Origin: Kudoa neothunni
Lineage: Eukaryota; Cnidaria
DNA: 64,000 nucleotides
Reading direction: 5' to 3'
Assembly: GCA_964304625.1 (NCBI GenBank)
Contig: OZ199838.1
Location: forward strand, 620,001 to 684,000
Positions 1 through 12,759 of the stretch are shown here, piece by piece. Positions within the stretch are counted from its first letter, which is position 1. Each line of letters starts with the position of its first letter. The translations under genes and the position numbers were made by a program. The notes under the pieces are model-generated. The model was given only the letters and a program-made list of their open reading frames with translations. It had not been told where the DNA came from and did no database searches.

Positions 1-1778
1 TGAATCATATAAAGTATTGTTAAAAAATGTTCGATAACTTTATTTTAAATATTGTTAAGGAAACAAATGTTAATGCCAACAAAATAATTAAACTTTTCAC
101 ATACCCATAAAAGAATTTGAATCTTTTGTCGATATTTTACTATTATCCAGATACCATAGACTATATCGGCGGAATTTGTATGGAGAAACTTGGATGGATT
201 CTGGAGTTGAAATTGTAAAAAAGAGCTATGAACTATAAAATATTCTAACTGATAAAAGGATACATTTATTTTAATATTATTTTTAAGCGTGATAAGCTGT
301 TCAAGACGGGATCAATAATGAGAAAATTGATTAAAATATCAATAAATTTCGAGATTTTCACGTCTTATCTGTTGATGACCAGATGCTCCCATATATTGGT
401 CATAATTCATGAAAAATGTATATGTAGGGAAAGTCTATCGTTTCGGTTTTAAACATTAAACATTAAACAAACATTGAGGTTTGGCTTCTTCATACGATGT
501 ATTAATATTTTCAATGTATATATAAATAAAGTAGAAATATACATCAAGAATTTTGTCCAAGGTGGAAGTCTCCTACCAAATTTTGTCGACGAGTCAAAGG
601 ATAGAGAGAGATCATGCCTACTTTGTCCATTTTTTCAATTCATGCAAATCGATGGTTGAATTTAACAATATCCGATCACTAAGAATGAACCTAACTTCGA
701 ACTATCTAATGACTCTTTCGCAATTAATGAAGAAAAATCTTCAAGGCAACTATGAATACTATGAATATTTCTTAGATAGCAGATTTGAATTTAATTGTAT
801 TTAACCGAATGGTACGAATCCTGTCACTTAACTTAGCATTTCACTTATTGTTGAACCAATTCTACATGTGACATGTTTTTGTAGGGAAAACAAATGCAAT
901 GTGTCGATCGAACAGTCCCAAATTTCATAAATACAACAAGGATATGGGTGGTGTTGATAACGTATAGAATTCTGTCTTTGTCACAGAATATGAAATCGCT
1001 CTAAAAATGGTAGTGACCTCATTTTACCGGTGTGATATTGCCGACAGCGGTTAATTCTTGAGAAATACTAAATTTTTCACGAGAATAACCATCTATTAAA
1101 TTATATCGGAAAAATTGTAGTCAATTTTGTCAGTAGAAATTATTTCGACAAAAAGTAAATGATCATGTATCACGAATATTCTTGTAGTGTCATTATGTGG
1201 TATTATTTAATATTATGTAGTCGACGTATGATGAGTACTAATGCTGAGAAGATGGAGATGCATTTAAGAAAAAAGTAGTCAAAATTATATTAAAGTTTAA
1301 AATTTGACAGATTTCCATAATCACCAGTAGTTTTTACTCTATGTGATATAAAACCGTTTATTTTTGGCGCATTCTGTCACAATGTTTAATTAGATAGTCG
1401 CATGCATGTCGTTTGTTTTTAGTTCCCCGTCCGACCCCTTGATAATTTTTACATTTTCGTTGGAAAGTATAATTTCTAATCAATCACAATTCAGATGAAT
1501 TATTGAAATATCATTTTCAACCTATATTTTAAATTTATTGAAATATCATTTTCAACCTATATTTTAAATTTATTGAAATATCATTTTCAACCTATATTTT
1601 AAATTTATTGAAATATCATTTTCAACCTATATTTTAAATTTATTGAAATATCATTTTCAACCTATATTTTAAATTTATTGAAATATCATTTTCAACCTAT
1701 ATTTTAAATTTATTGAAATATCATTTTCAACCTATATTTTAAATTTATTGAAAATTTAAGGATTTGACCCGGAATGGG
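1..1778 (+). pseudogene. piggyBac transposase relic 1 and its 3' end
   Basis: This is a decayed piggyBac (DDE_Tnp_1_7) element whose start lies outside the window. Reading + in shifting frames, the first catalytic Asp is visible in a DDQMLPY block near 374, a YF-x-x-FF block near 625-650 corresponds to the second catalytic region, and the third catalytic Asp is in MGGVDN near 949-963. Several stops and frameshifts separate them, so it is not functional. The right end is GGG followed by TTAA at 1779-1782, the usual piggyBac target-site boundary. The 250 bp before that end hold a 35-bp tandem repeat listed separately. The short open frames at 474-804 are pieces of this relic. Confidence 0.72.
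1501..1745. repeat. Seven tandem copies of a 35-bp unit
   Basis: The unit begins TATTGAAATATCATTTTCAA and repeats with an exact period of 35 bp from 1501; an eighth partial copy breaks off at about 1750. Copies are essentially identical, which implies recent amplification. The array lies just inside the right end of the piggyBac relic. Confidence 0.95.
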
Positions 1779-1782
1779 TTAA

Positions 1783-4700
1783 TGTACTCCTATAACATAA
1801 ATGAAAATTCTGCCGATTATTCGATTATTCTTGGGTACAAGCATATATTTACGTGATAAAGACAAATATAAATTTATAATAATTACAAAAAGCTAATTCT
1901 AATAAGGATAAATAAATCAATTTCTTATAGCATTGGTTATGTGGAAAAGACTATCACGTACAAACTGACACAATTTGAGGTTCATTTCCACCAAAATCAT
2001 CACTTCTTCGATAAAATTCATTGAACACATACCCTAAATAGGATAATTTACGAGAATTATATATATATATATATATAATGTTTTTGTTAAATCTCTTACA
2101 GCCCATATATTGTTGACCGTGTAAGCAGATTTGTCCGATATACTAAATAATAATGATTGTTTCAATGATAACGTAAAGTGCACTCAGGAAACATACATTA
2201 CTGAACCTATTTTGATGTGACTTTCATTGACAGGACGCTGTGTTTAAAGTAATATAATAAAAATTCGTATATACGGAAAAACCTCGAAAGACGCTCTAGC
2301 ATCATTTGAAGAAAAGTTGCAAGGTGTAGCTTTTAACAACAACACTGCCAATTTTCCATTTGATAAATAAAAATGAATAAACATATCTTTCGGTAAGGGA
2401 TTGTTGAATTGGTTCTATTATTTTTAAGTATAATTAGAAAATAGGTGGGAATGATTTTCAGTTAAAAAATCTGAAATGAAAAGTTGTTGTTTGGGAGTGG
2501 TGAATAATTTACTTGAACTTGTTTTCCGAAAACATCATCTGGAATCCTGTCGGAGTAGTCAAGACAGCCGTAAACTCTAGTCAAATCTGTCAACAGTTGA
2601 GAAAATATCTTAGCCCAAGATTATAAAAATATGTAATAACAAACATTTACGTAATCAGCTGATTCCACATCCCTAGAGGGTACTCCCAAGTAACTTTCCA
2701 CCTTCTCGAATAATGTAACCAACAAATAGTAGGTTTCTTTAAGCTAGGAGAATTAATGTGATTGTTGTTTATGTATAAATGAAAATTTTATACTTGGTGA
2801 AGATCCCAAAACGCATTTTTGGACAATTCACCTGTCCATCGATCATTACCATTTGAGTGACTGTGTGAGTTGTGCTTTTTGAACACCACCTCCTACATTA
2901 ATTAGAAATTCACAATTTAAGATAAATTTACAAAGCGTAATCATCATAATGAAGGTAGAAATTTATAAATAAATTAATAAATGTTGAAATAATTTGAGAA
3001 TAAAAAAGATGAATACGCAAATTAAAAGTTTATAAGGATAGATATTAGTGAAAATGAATTAAAATAATTCATATCAGAATTAACAATTAAGCCCTCAAAA
3101 TATGATAATTAAATATGAAGTTGTTTCGCGATAGACAACAAATGTATACCGCTTTCACAATGAGATTGCCTATTATTCCAACAGTTCCAGTCAATTCCGA
3201 TCTAAAATTATATTAAAAAAATATTAAAATCCAGACATACGATTTAGTCACGATTTGTCCAATTTCGGCCAGTTCCAAATGTTGTTGGACTTTGTTGAAA
3301 TCATCTTCAGAAAATCATAATGGTGTTCAAGGTACGAGTAAAATTTTACTTATGGCGAAAAATCGGGAGATAGTGACCTATAATAGTATTTGTTATATCA
3401 ATTCAATCGGACGATCAATGAAAAACCTAACCCTGCTGCTGCGTTGTATGGTTCCTAATTACTGATAAATTCGAATTTTTTAACTATCTATCATTTCTAT
3501 CTTTTAACGTCTTAATATTGATATATTTACTTTATTTTATTTTATTAAGACAAGTAAACTTAAAACAGCAATTTTGTCTAATAACGGTAATCATTAAAAA
3601 TACCTTACACAACATTAAAATTTTAGAAATATTTCTTAAATTTAATTTACCGTTACTCACGAACGATTCTGCATTTTGATAAATAAATATGTGACGAATT
3701 CGTTAAATAATGACGCGTTCGAAATTATATCGTAATATTTAATTATGAATTAACTACCTTAGTTTATATATTTATAATGGCGTTTTATGTAAAATAAAAT
3801 ATTTCGGAATTATCTAATTAAAAATATACTAATATTTTGCATTCTTATTAAAATATATATATAAATCGCGCTGAAAGAAACATGACTAATCGCTAATATT
3901 AAATGTTAATTCTTCACTACAAATATTCATGTGTTTGAATCTGTGTGCATATAATGAAACCTTTTGTTAATTTTAAAATAATAATTATTTAGTTATGCTT
4001 ATAATGTATAATGTTATTTTATAAGTTGATTTAGTTTTCTAGAGAGTGGTAAAATCATTCAAATATGGGACTATTCTTAATTATCATAGTGTTTAAGACG
4101 ATTGACAATTTTTGCATACAATGTTGTTCAAAAACATATATATTAAGTTAATTATATTAAATTGTAAATGAGTGAAGTTACCTAATCCAAAATGATTTAT
4201 TATCATATTTATCCAATGTAAATATTAATTTTGATAGTTTATAGCGATAATATCCACGAATTGAATGGTTGAAAAAATCTTAGTCTCACAAAGTAACGAT
4301 CATCAAATTATATAAGAAGTAGAACTAGATAATTATTACTTTAAAATTAACAAAAGGTTTCAAATTTTGAACTTTTCGTTATCCCCCTAAATCTTATATT
4401 GAATAACCTTAATATGAATATTAAAAATTTTATATTACTGTCAACAAATCGTTCTGAATCAGAAAAATATTTCCCATATTATTTGTTGTGTATAAAAATA
4501 TAATAACTATCCATAATTCACTGAGATAATATTTAATGTTATTCTTTTTGTATAGTTTCACCTGAAGGTTCATGAATTCGTTTCGATCCAATTTGCAATA
4601 GAACTAAGTTATGAAAGTTAATTATTTAACATTTGGAAAATTTATTCAGATCGTAAAAAATTGTAACCGCATAATAATAGATAATTAAATATATTTGAGT

Positions 4701-6420
4701 TGTATTTTTCGATTTTAATTAGTTATCTCCTATTAATCTATTGCTATTATAGATTTTCTAATTAATTTGTAAAATAAAGCTAATTACGTCGATGAACTCA
4801 TTTATATTTTTTAAATTTATTTCCACTAGAAACACATATACTCATCGAAATATATAAGTTGTCAGCTGTCAATTGTACGTAGAAATAGGATAATAAAGTT
4901 TTCAATTACATTTAGAAATTCATTTTGAATAAAATTAATCGATATGAAAACAGATAGGAATGTAAAAAATGTCAAATACCACAGAATGTTTAGTATTCAT
5001 TCAAATTTATTATATTAGCTCTATTTTTTTATATTTCAAATTATTAGATGATTAATTCAACAAGGTCATAAGAAATGAGTTTATTCATTACATCAGTCTT
5101 TATTGATAAAAAAAAATTTAGAAAAAGTTTATTTTTTTATTAAATTTTTTTCCCCACTTTTGTAATTTTGACTTTAATTATAAGAAATATTTCATTACAT
5201 GAATCGTTTTATACATTCTATATTTAATCATCTCAATTAAAATATAAGAAATTCAAATAAATTTTAAACAAGGATTATTCTACGTGATAACAACCATTTT
5301 CACAATTCCATTACTCGAAGTAGTCTTTGAACTTGAACGAGATACTGTGGAACTTCAGAGGAGACAAACCAGTTCATTTCGTTATTCTAATCAAAATAGT
5401 TACACTTTATGATGCAAAAATCAATCACATCGCAGCCAACCATCCTGGAGATTTGTAATCAAACACGATCACAATCGGCGTAATGTTCGGAAGAGACAAG
5501 TTACAAGCCTTATAATGTTTCTCTTCTAATGTGATATCACTTTTCGTTTTTAATCGATAATTAATAATTTTATGATGATAGAATTCACGTATGTGATTCT
5601 TAAATTTATCAGTTTCTGTAAGACTTTGATGGTTATTGTTGATACTTTAATAAAATAAATGATGTCAAACAGTTTCCACACAATCGATCCAGAAAAGAGC
5701 ATTACGTTAAAAAAATAACCCATCAACATTATTTTATTTATCTTATTTACCTTATTTATTTTACTTACTTATTTTACTATTTTATTCGAGATGATAAAAT
5801 AAAAATTATCTACAAATATTGGATAAACGTTGTAAATTATTGCCTGTTTTCCACAATGTTTCTTCTATTTTGAATAACTACATACACTAAGAACAGATCA
5901 GATAAGATAAGATATAACAATAATCTCAATTTAAATATTAAATAACATTAGACCAGACGTGGAGATGATCAAAGTAGATGATTTGTTTATGGTGAGGATA
6001 AGGGTTGAAAAGGTACGTATAAGCTAGAGTGAACAAGAAAATAATCCCCCCCCCCCCCACCTACTAGGCATCTTCAAAAAGAATACTATCGTAAAATATA
6101 CTAATTGGTAAACTTTAAAGAGTAATATTGATATTATTTAGAGAGAAATTAAATTCTGAAATATGTTCGCGCATGTGTAAAATAATGAATAATAATAAAA
6201 ACTCCAATTTAACACTCATAAAAGTTGTTAGCTCTTAAACTGTTATCTATATTTTATTTCTAGGCTGGAAATGATTAATATTCACCAGAAATAACCAAAA
6301 TAAAGTCAAACTTAGTCTTTCTTACATTGTTTTATGGTATGTAACAATGTTAACATGCTTTAAAAAATCATTCATACACGGTTACTCTTGAAAATAGATA
6401 TTACGTAACATAATGAACCC
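1783..6420. other. AT-rich gene-free stretch
   Basis: I see no convincing exon here. It holds an (AT)n run near 2060-2080 and an 11-12 C homopolymer near 6047-6058. The rest is low-complexity AT-rich sequence with stops in all frames. Confidence 0.6.
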
Positions 6421-6435
6421 AAAAACGATGAACGT

Positions 6436-6475
6436 GTAATGTGTGCAATGTGTGTAATGTGTGTAATGTGTAATG
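6436..6475. repeat. GTGTAATGT minisatellite
   Basis: About five irregular copies of a GTGTAATGT-like unit of 7-9 bp. Confidence 0.7.
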
Positions 6476-6887
6476 GAATTTCAGGTAGATTTTACCGCAC
6501 ATTTTTTTGATTTATAACACTTAAAAAAATCCAATAATCAACATTTTAGAATAATTTTTAATTCCTATGGATGAAACACTGGCAAATGCCTATTAAATTA
6601 TGACGTAAAGCCCGCGATAATCGACTTCGTATACGATCCGTCTTATGTCGGTATACTTCGATGTTTCATTAATAAAGTAATTGTGTTAATTCAGCGGAAT
6701 TAAATGTGTTGCGCAAGTTGAAATATTAAAACAAAACATAAGAACGATTCTTGAAAGTGCTGAGAAGTTAATACAGTTTTTAAATGCGTGAAATGGACCA
6801 TAAAACTTATAACAATTTTCGCATTATTTAGACAATTTTTAATCATTTTCCCCTCACTATATCCACATGTTGCTCGCTTTATATTCA

Positions 6888-6990
6888 TTAAGACATCATT
6901 AAGACATCATCATTAAGACATCATCATTAAGACATCATCATTAATACATCATCATTAATACATCATTAAGAAATTAAGACATTAAGACAT
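6888..6990. repeat. 14-bp CATTAAGACATCAT tandem repeat
   Basis: Four to five copies of CATTAAGACATCAT, with the later ones drifting to CATTAATACATCAT and then to shorter ATTAAGAC units. Confidence 0.85.
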
Positions 6991-7188
6991 TAAGAAGAGG
7001 TTCCTGTTGGTGTGCATAAACAATGCCGAGACCTGTTTTTATTGTTTTATTTGTGGATTTTGTTGTCAACAATGTTTTGTTTAATTGTTCAACGATTTCT
7101 TCAAAAAAATCACATATTTTGATTTATTGGGAACATAAGATATCAACATCATTTTTCACGGAGTACAAAAATGCTGCCACAATGAGCC

Positions 7189-7719
7189 CTATTTGGTGAT
7201 GATTGGAGACATGGTGGTATCTCTAGTTTTTAACGTAATATCTGTATGGTCAATTTTTTCAAATAATTTCCCAGCAAGAAACATCGATAAGAAGACATTT
7301 TCATCAATAACATGATATTCATTCTCTGATAAACAAAATTCATTAATGAAATCATTTGAATCACACATCTTCATATAATTTGCGCATGCGATTTAATTAA
7401 TTTATCTAACATTTCCCTAATTTCTACAAAAACTACTCATAGGTATTATATAATATTTAGGTTCGGAGTAGTATACATTTTTTCAAATATTTTTAATTGA
7501 AAAAAACATGGGGTAAATATACCCCAAAGACCATAATAAGATAAAATAAATATTAAAACTTATACAATAATTGTTCGAAAAAAATTTTTTAAATAAACTA
7601 AAGACGAAATTTTGTTAGAAGAATAACTGGAATATATTAGGTATTATTTAACTGTATAGAAAGAGACACCATCACCGAAATCGTTTTTGGGTAAAATTTA
7701 CCCCAATTCCATTAGAGGA
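7189..7719 (-). mobile_element. piggyBac-type terminus, copy 1 (with a 61-codon frame)
   Basis: The outer boundary reads CCATTAGAGGA followed by TTAA at 7720-7723, the mirror image of the TTAACCCTC ends seen elsewhere in the window with one substitution. Two G/C-tipped palindromes lie inside it, GGGGTAAATATACCCC near 7511 and a GGGTAAAATTTACCC block near 7688. About 230-300 bp of this end is clearly homologous to the reverse complement of 52423-52760. Further in, the minus strand has an open frame 7374-7189 starting MKMCDSNDFINEF with acidic residues; it may be the start of the element's protein, but I do not recognise it. Confidence 0.55.
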
Positions 7720-8521
7720 TTAAAAGAATAAATAATTTATGGATCTATTCGAAAATACATTAGGATACATTTGTTAAATATTGTAATAATATATTACAGG
7801 CTGGAATCAGATCAAAGAGTCAGCTTGAAAATAATACCATAATATTCTACTCCAGTTTTTTTAAGAACAAACCACAATACATCACCCGTTACATATATAA
7901 TGAGAACAAAATAAAATAATTAAACAACTAATTTTTGAATAAAAATGTGAATAATTATTATATTAAAATCTCATTGGATGTATTTATAACCAATACGTAA
8001 TATATAATGCGTAATATGTGTTAATTGATATTTAATATTTATTTTCAATCGTCTAATATAAATTTAAATTATCATAAAAAAATTATAGAATATAAAATCT
8101 TTTATAAATTAAAATATATGATTAATTCAATCAAATAAATTATATCACATTACTGAATGTTATTCACATTGAATAATTTGTTATTACGTTAAACTAACAG
8201 TTATAAGTGACGTTTGTTAATTGTGTTTTGCTATAAAATATTGATTATTCTCCGTTTTAAGTAAATAAACAATTCTATGTATTTTATTAAGAAATCACGA
8301 AACAAATATTTTATGATTAATTTAACAAATTTTTAATCCTCATTACAACACATCAAATTTATAACGAGGACTCTTATAATATTGGATTGAGAAAATTCTC
8401 AAATAACCGGTTCATTCTAACTAGACTAGACTAACTTCAACGAGATTATCAATTCGATAATAACTTAAATATAAAAAAAATGTGACTATTAGTATTCTGC
8501 TAAATAATATTCAGTTGTCCC

Positions 8522-10730
8522 TAATTTAATTAATTTGATTTAAGTTAATTTAATTAATTTAATTTAAGTTAATTTAAGTTAATTTAAGTTAATTTGATTT
8601 AAGTTAATTTGATTTGATTTAAGTTAATTTGATTTAAGTTAATTTAATTTAAGTTAATTTGATTTGATTTAAGTTAATTTAATTAATTTGATTTAAGTTA
8701 ATTTAATTAATTTAATTTAAGTTAATTTAAGTTAATTTAAGTTAATTTGATTTAAGTTAATTTAATTTAAGTTAATTTAATTTGATTTAAGTTAATTTAA
8801 TTTAAGTTAATTTAATTAATTTAATTTGATTTAAGTTAATTTAATTAATTTAATTTAAGTTAATTTGATTAAAGTTAATTTAATTTAAGTTAATTTGATT
8901 TAAGTTAATTTAATTAATTTAATTTAAGTTAATTTAAGTTAATTTAAGTTAATTTGATTTAAGTTAATTTGATTTGATTTAAGTTAATTTGATTTAAGTT
9001 AATTTAATTTAAGTTAATTTGATTTGATTTAAGTTAATTTAATTAATTTGATTTAAGTTAATTTAATTAATTTAATTTAAGTTAATTTAAGTTAATTTAA
9101 GTTAATTTGATTTAAGTTAATTTGATTTGATTTAAGTTAATTTGATTTAAGTTAATTTAATTTAAGTTAATTTGATTTGATTTAAGTTAATTTAATTAAT
9201 TTAATTTAAGTTAATTTGATTTAAGTTAATTTAATTAATTTAATTTAAGTTAATTTAAGTTAATTTAAGTTAATTTGATTTAAGTTAATTTGATTTGATT
9301 TAAGTTAATTTAATTTAAGTTAATTTGATTTGATTTAAGTTAATTTAATTAATTTAATTTAAGTTAATTTGATTTAAGTTAATTTGATTAATTTAATTTA
9401 AGTTAATTTAAGTTAATTTAATTTAAGTTAATTTGATTTAAGTTAATTTAATTTAAGTTAATTTGATTTGATTTAAGTTAATTTAATTAATTTAATTTAA
9501 GTTAATTTGATTTAAGTTAATTTGATTAATTTAATTTAATTTAAGTTAATTTGATTTAAGTTAATTTAATTTAAGTTAATTTAATTAATTTAAGTTAATT
9601 TAAGTTAATTTAATTTAAGTTAATTTGATTTAAGTTAATTTAAGTTAAGTTAATTTGATTTAAGTTAATTTGATTTGATTTAAGTTAATTTGATTTAAGT
9701 TAATTTAATTAATTTAATTTAAGTTAATTTGATTTGATTTAAGTTAATTTAATTAATTTAATTTAAGTTAATTTGATTTAAGTTAATTTGATTAATTTAA
9801 TTTAAGTTAATTTAAGTTAATTTAATTAATTTAATTTAAGTTAATTTAAGTTAATTTAATTTAAGTTAATTTGATTTAAGTTAATTTAAGTTAAGTTAAT
9901 TTGATTAAAGTTAATTTGATTTAAGTTAATTTGATTTAAGTTAATTTAATTAATTTAATTTAAGTTAATTTGATTTAAGTTAATTTAATTAATTTAATTT
10001 AAGTTAATTTAATTTGATTTAAGTTAATTTGATTTAAGTTAATTTAATTAATTTAATTTAAGTTAATTTGATTTAAGTTAATTTAATTAATTTAATTTAA
10101 GTTAATTTAATTTGATTTAAGTTAATTTGATTTAAGTTAATTTAATTAATTTAATTTAAGTTAATTTGATTTAAGTTAATTTAATTAATTTAATTTAATT
10201 TAATTTAAGTTAATTTGATTTAAGTTAATTTGATTTGATTTAAGTTAATTAATTTAATTTGATTTAAGTTAATTTGATTTAAGTTAATTTGATTTAAGTT
10301 AATTTAATTAATTTAATTTAAGTTAATTTGATTAAAGTTAATTTAATTTAAGTTAATTTGATTTAAGTTAATTTAATTAATTTAATTTAAGTTAATTTAA
10401 GTTAATTTAATTTAAGTTAATTTGATTTAAGTTAATTTAATTTAAGTTAATTTAATTTGATTTAAGTTAAGTTAATTTAAGTTAAGTTAATTTGATTAAA
10501 GTTAATTTGATTTAAGTTAATTTAATTAATTTAATTTAAGTTAATTTGATTTAAGTTAATTTGATTAAAGTTAATTTGATTTAAGTTAATTTAATTTAAG
10601 TTAATTTAATTAATTTAATTTAAGTTAATTTAATTTAAGTTAATTTGATTTAAGTTAATTTGATTTGATTTAAGTTAATTTGATTTAAGTTAATTTAATT
10701 TAATTAATTAATTAATTAATTTATTTATTT
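8522..10730. repeat. 2.2-kb satellite of 5-bp units (TTAAT/TTAAG/TTGAT)
   Basis: The whole block can be parsed into the pentamers TTAAT, TTAAG and TTGAT with occasional 4-bp TAAT slips. Higher-order phrases such as TTAATTTGATTTAAG (15 bp) and TTAATTTAAG (10 bp) recur in changing order. It ends in a run of AATT repeats and then an abrupt GC-rich boundary (GCGGATCCGCCGCTTCG) at about 10735. There is no coding potential. Confidence 0.95.
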
Positions 10731-10739
10731 ATTGCGGAT

Positions 10740-11500
10740 CCGCCGCTTCGTTCTTACGCGTTATAACTAATTAAATGTAGCATGTTCCAAAAAATCAAAT
10801 CTCTGTATAGTTTAATAACTTATTAAAGTTATGAGTGGGAGTGGGAGTGGGAGTTGTCCGGATTAAAAATTCTCAACGCGCAAGCGTACATGTCGTTTAA
10901 GATTAAAATTAACCATACCAGTAACCTTTGTCTTCACTAAAATAATCATGTATTAATTTTATTAGCATTAACAGAATAATCAGAAGATTTATAAAAATAT
11001 TCGTTTAGATGTTCTCAACTGTGGAAAACCGGTAATTTATTCCATAAACCAAACATATAATCATATTTGAATACCAACATCGTATTAATGACCTTGATTT
11101 TATACTAATGTCAGTAGGATAAAATATTCATATAATTAGAGTAGATAGCAGTCCGACTATAGTTGTATACATTTTATTGTTCAAAATCGATAACGACCCA
11201 TTACGAAGGATAAACGGACAACAACGATTGTCTTCAAGATTAAATAAATTTTTACGCGTTAATTTTAAAATTTTTCTGGGAAAAAAATTCAACAATTTAA
11301 AATTACGTTGTTTAGGAGGGCGACTAATCGTTTGACATCACTGCCAGATTTAACATCTAGATGTAACACAAATATAAAAATTTATTTGTTGGAAAAATTG
11401 CTCCAATCAAAAGTGTTTATTTGTAACACTATTGCTGATCGATAAAATAATTAATATCTTGGTTAGGATATTGTTAAGCTCGCGCAGCTATTGTCTAATA
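10740..11500. other. Upstream region of the CCDC6-like gene
   Basis: No exon is visible. There is a small GTGGGA repeat near 10833-10853. The sequence leads into the gene at 11506; no clear promoter motif can be named. Confidence 0.5.
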
Positions 11501-11505
11501 ATCTA

Positions 11506-12586
11506 ATGGAAAGCGCTTGTGACAAAGCATCTGACAAATACGAAAGTGAGGCCAGCACAGATGGATCAGTGTTGACCGCTGATTCCACTCAACCCAGTGA
11601 AATCGAACAGATCAAGAAACAATACCGTCTTCTACAGCTGGAGTCGGATATGCATCGAAGTAAATTATCGTTGCTGAGTGCAGAACTCAGTGAACTACGT
11701 AAACTCTCTGAAAATCAAGTAGAGAATTATGAGATTTTATGTGATTATAGAGATGGGTTGATTGTAGATTCCAACGGAATCGTTTTCCCGTGATTACACC
11801 TCTAAAGATATTTTGAAAAAGTCCGAAGACTACAGAAATCGATTGCAATTTGTTTCCGATTACTACGAGAAAGAAGAACAACACCTTTTGAAAACGTTGG
11901 ATCGAAAGGTGGATGCTGTAGGTGTTTTTGCATAGTCAATCTACAGCTCATTTTTCTGTCGTCAATAGTACAAAAGTAAAAAGGACGAAGGTTCAAATAT
12001 TTCCACTGATCGAGATGAATTTGATGAGGCTATCCACTCACTCAAAAGAACCATCGAAGAAAAACAATTAATGCTCCACAGAGTAGATTTTCCATTTTAT
12101 GTGTGTATAAAGATTATTGGTCTTAACCTAAGCTACAAGAAGACAAAATCAATATCAACAACCAACTCGAACAGGAACAAGAATTCCTATACAATCGATT
12201 GTGTTCCAATCTCTCCTACCTGGAGAGTCATATTAGGTATCTGCTAGTTGGTGGTTAATTTGAATCAACCGACAAAATTTAGAACCTTCAAATCCGATTC
12301 CAACACCACAATTAATTCTCTTATAAATAAATTCAACTCAAACGATATCGAAAATCTGACTGCTGATGAGATCAAATCTCTTGTAAACAATGATTTGATT
12401 GGTGATCTGAATAGGTTGAAAAATGCAATCTACACTCTTCCTGATGATTCGACGAGTAGTTGTTTGTTTAGTTTTTTTTTTTTAATTTTGTTTTCAGCCA
12501 AACCAATAAGAAACACGTCAGTTTCATCTTCGCGTCGTTCACGTAACAGCAGCACATCACTCACTAAAAGTCCTTTTTATGCTTGA
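11506..12586 (+). CDS. CCDC6-like coiled-coil protein (six exons)
   Basis: Exons 11506-11718, 11768-11917, 11969-12082, 12133-12236, 12283-12455 and 12498-12586 join in frame to about 280 aa; the introns are 49, 51, 50, 46 and 42 bp, all GT-AG. The protein is acidic and serine-rich at the start, then nearly all coiled coil. The repeated blocks YYEKEEQHLLKTLDRK (exon 2) and LEQEQEFLYNRL (exon 4) match the YEKEEEFL and LEQEQExxxNRL repeats of the CCDC6 coiled coil, in the same order. The tail is a basic Ser-rich stretch with RRSRNSS. CCDC6 is a cytosolic/nuclear scaffold implicated in DNA-damage signalling; vertebrate forms are near 470 aa, so this one is short and mostly lacks the C-terminal region. 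The start was taken at the ATG in MESACDK; a longer start has no upstream ATG. Identity as a CCDC6 relative rests on the coiled-coil repeats only. Confidence 0.72.
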
Positions 12587-12750
12587 TTTTACCGCCCAAT
12601 CGTAAACATATCCTCCTCATCTGATTGTTATAATCATCTCTATCATTATTTTTGCAACTGGTGTACGTTGTATTTTAACTATTTTTTTGGAATTTGAATT
12701 TTTGTGCGTGTATTTTCTGCAAAAAAACATTTGTAATTTAATTGGTGATC

Positions 12751-12756
12751 AATAAA
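12751..12756 (+). other. Poly(A) signal of the CCDC6-like gene
   Basis: AATAAA lies 165 bp after the stop codon in an A/T-rich 3' region; its use is inferred from position. Confidence 0.5.
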
Positions 12757-12759
12757 TTA

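Noticed and set aside
8522-10730. Telomeric or CRISPR repeat
   Set aside because: Units are AT-only pentamers without spacers or a G-rich strand.
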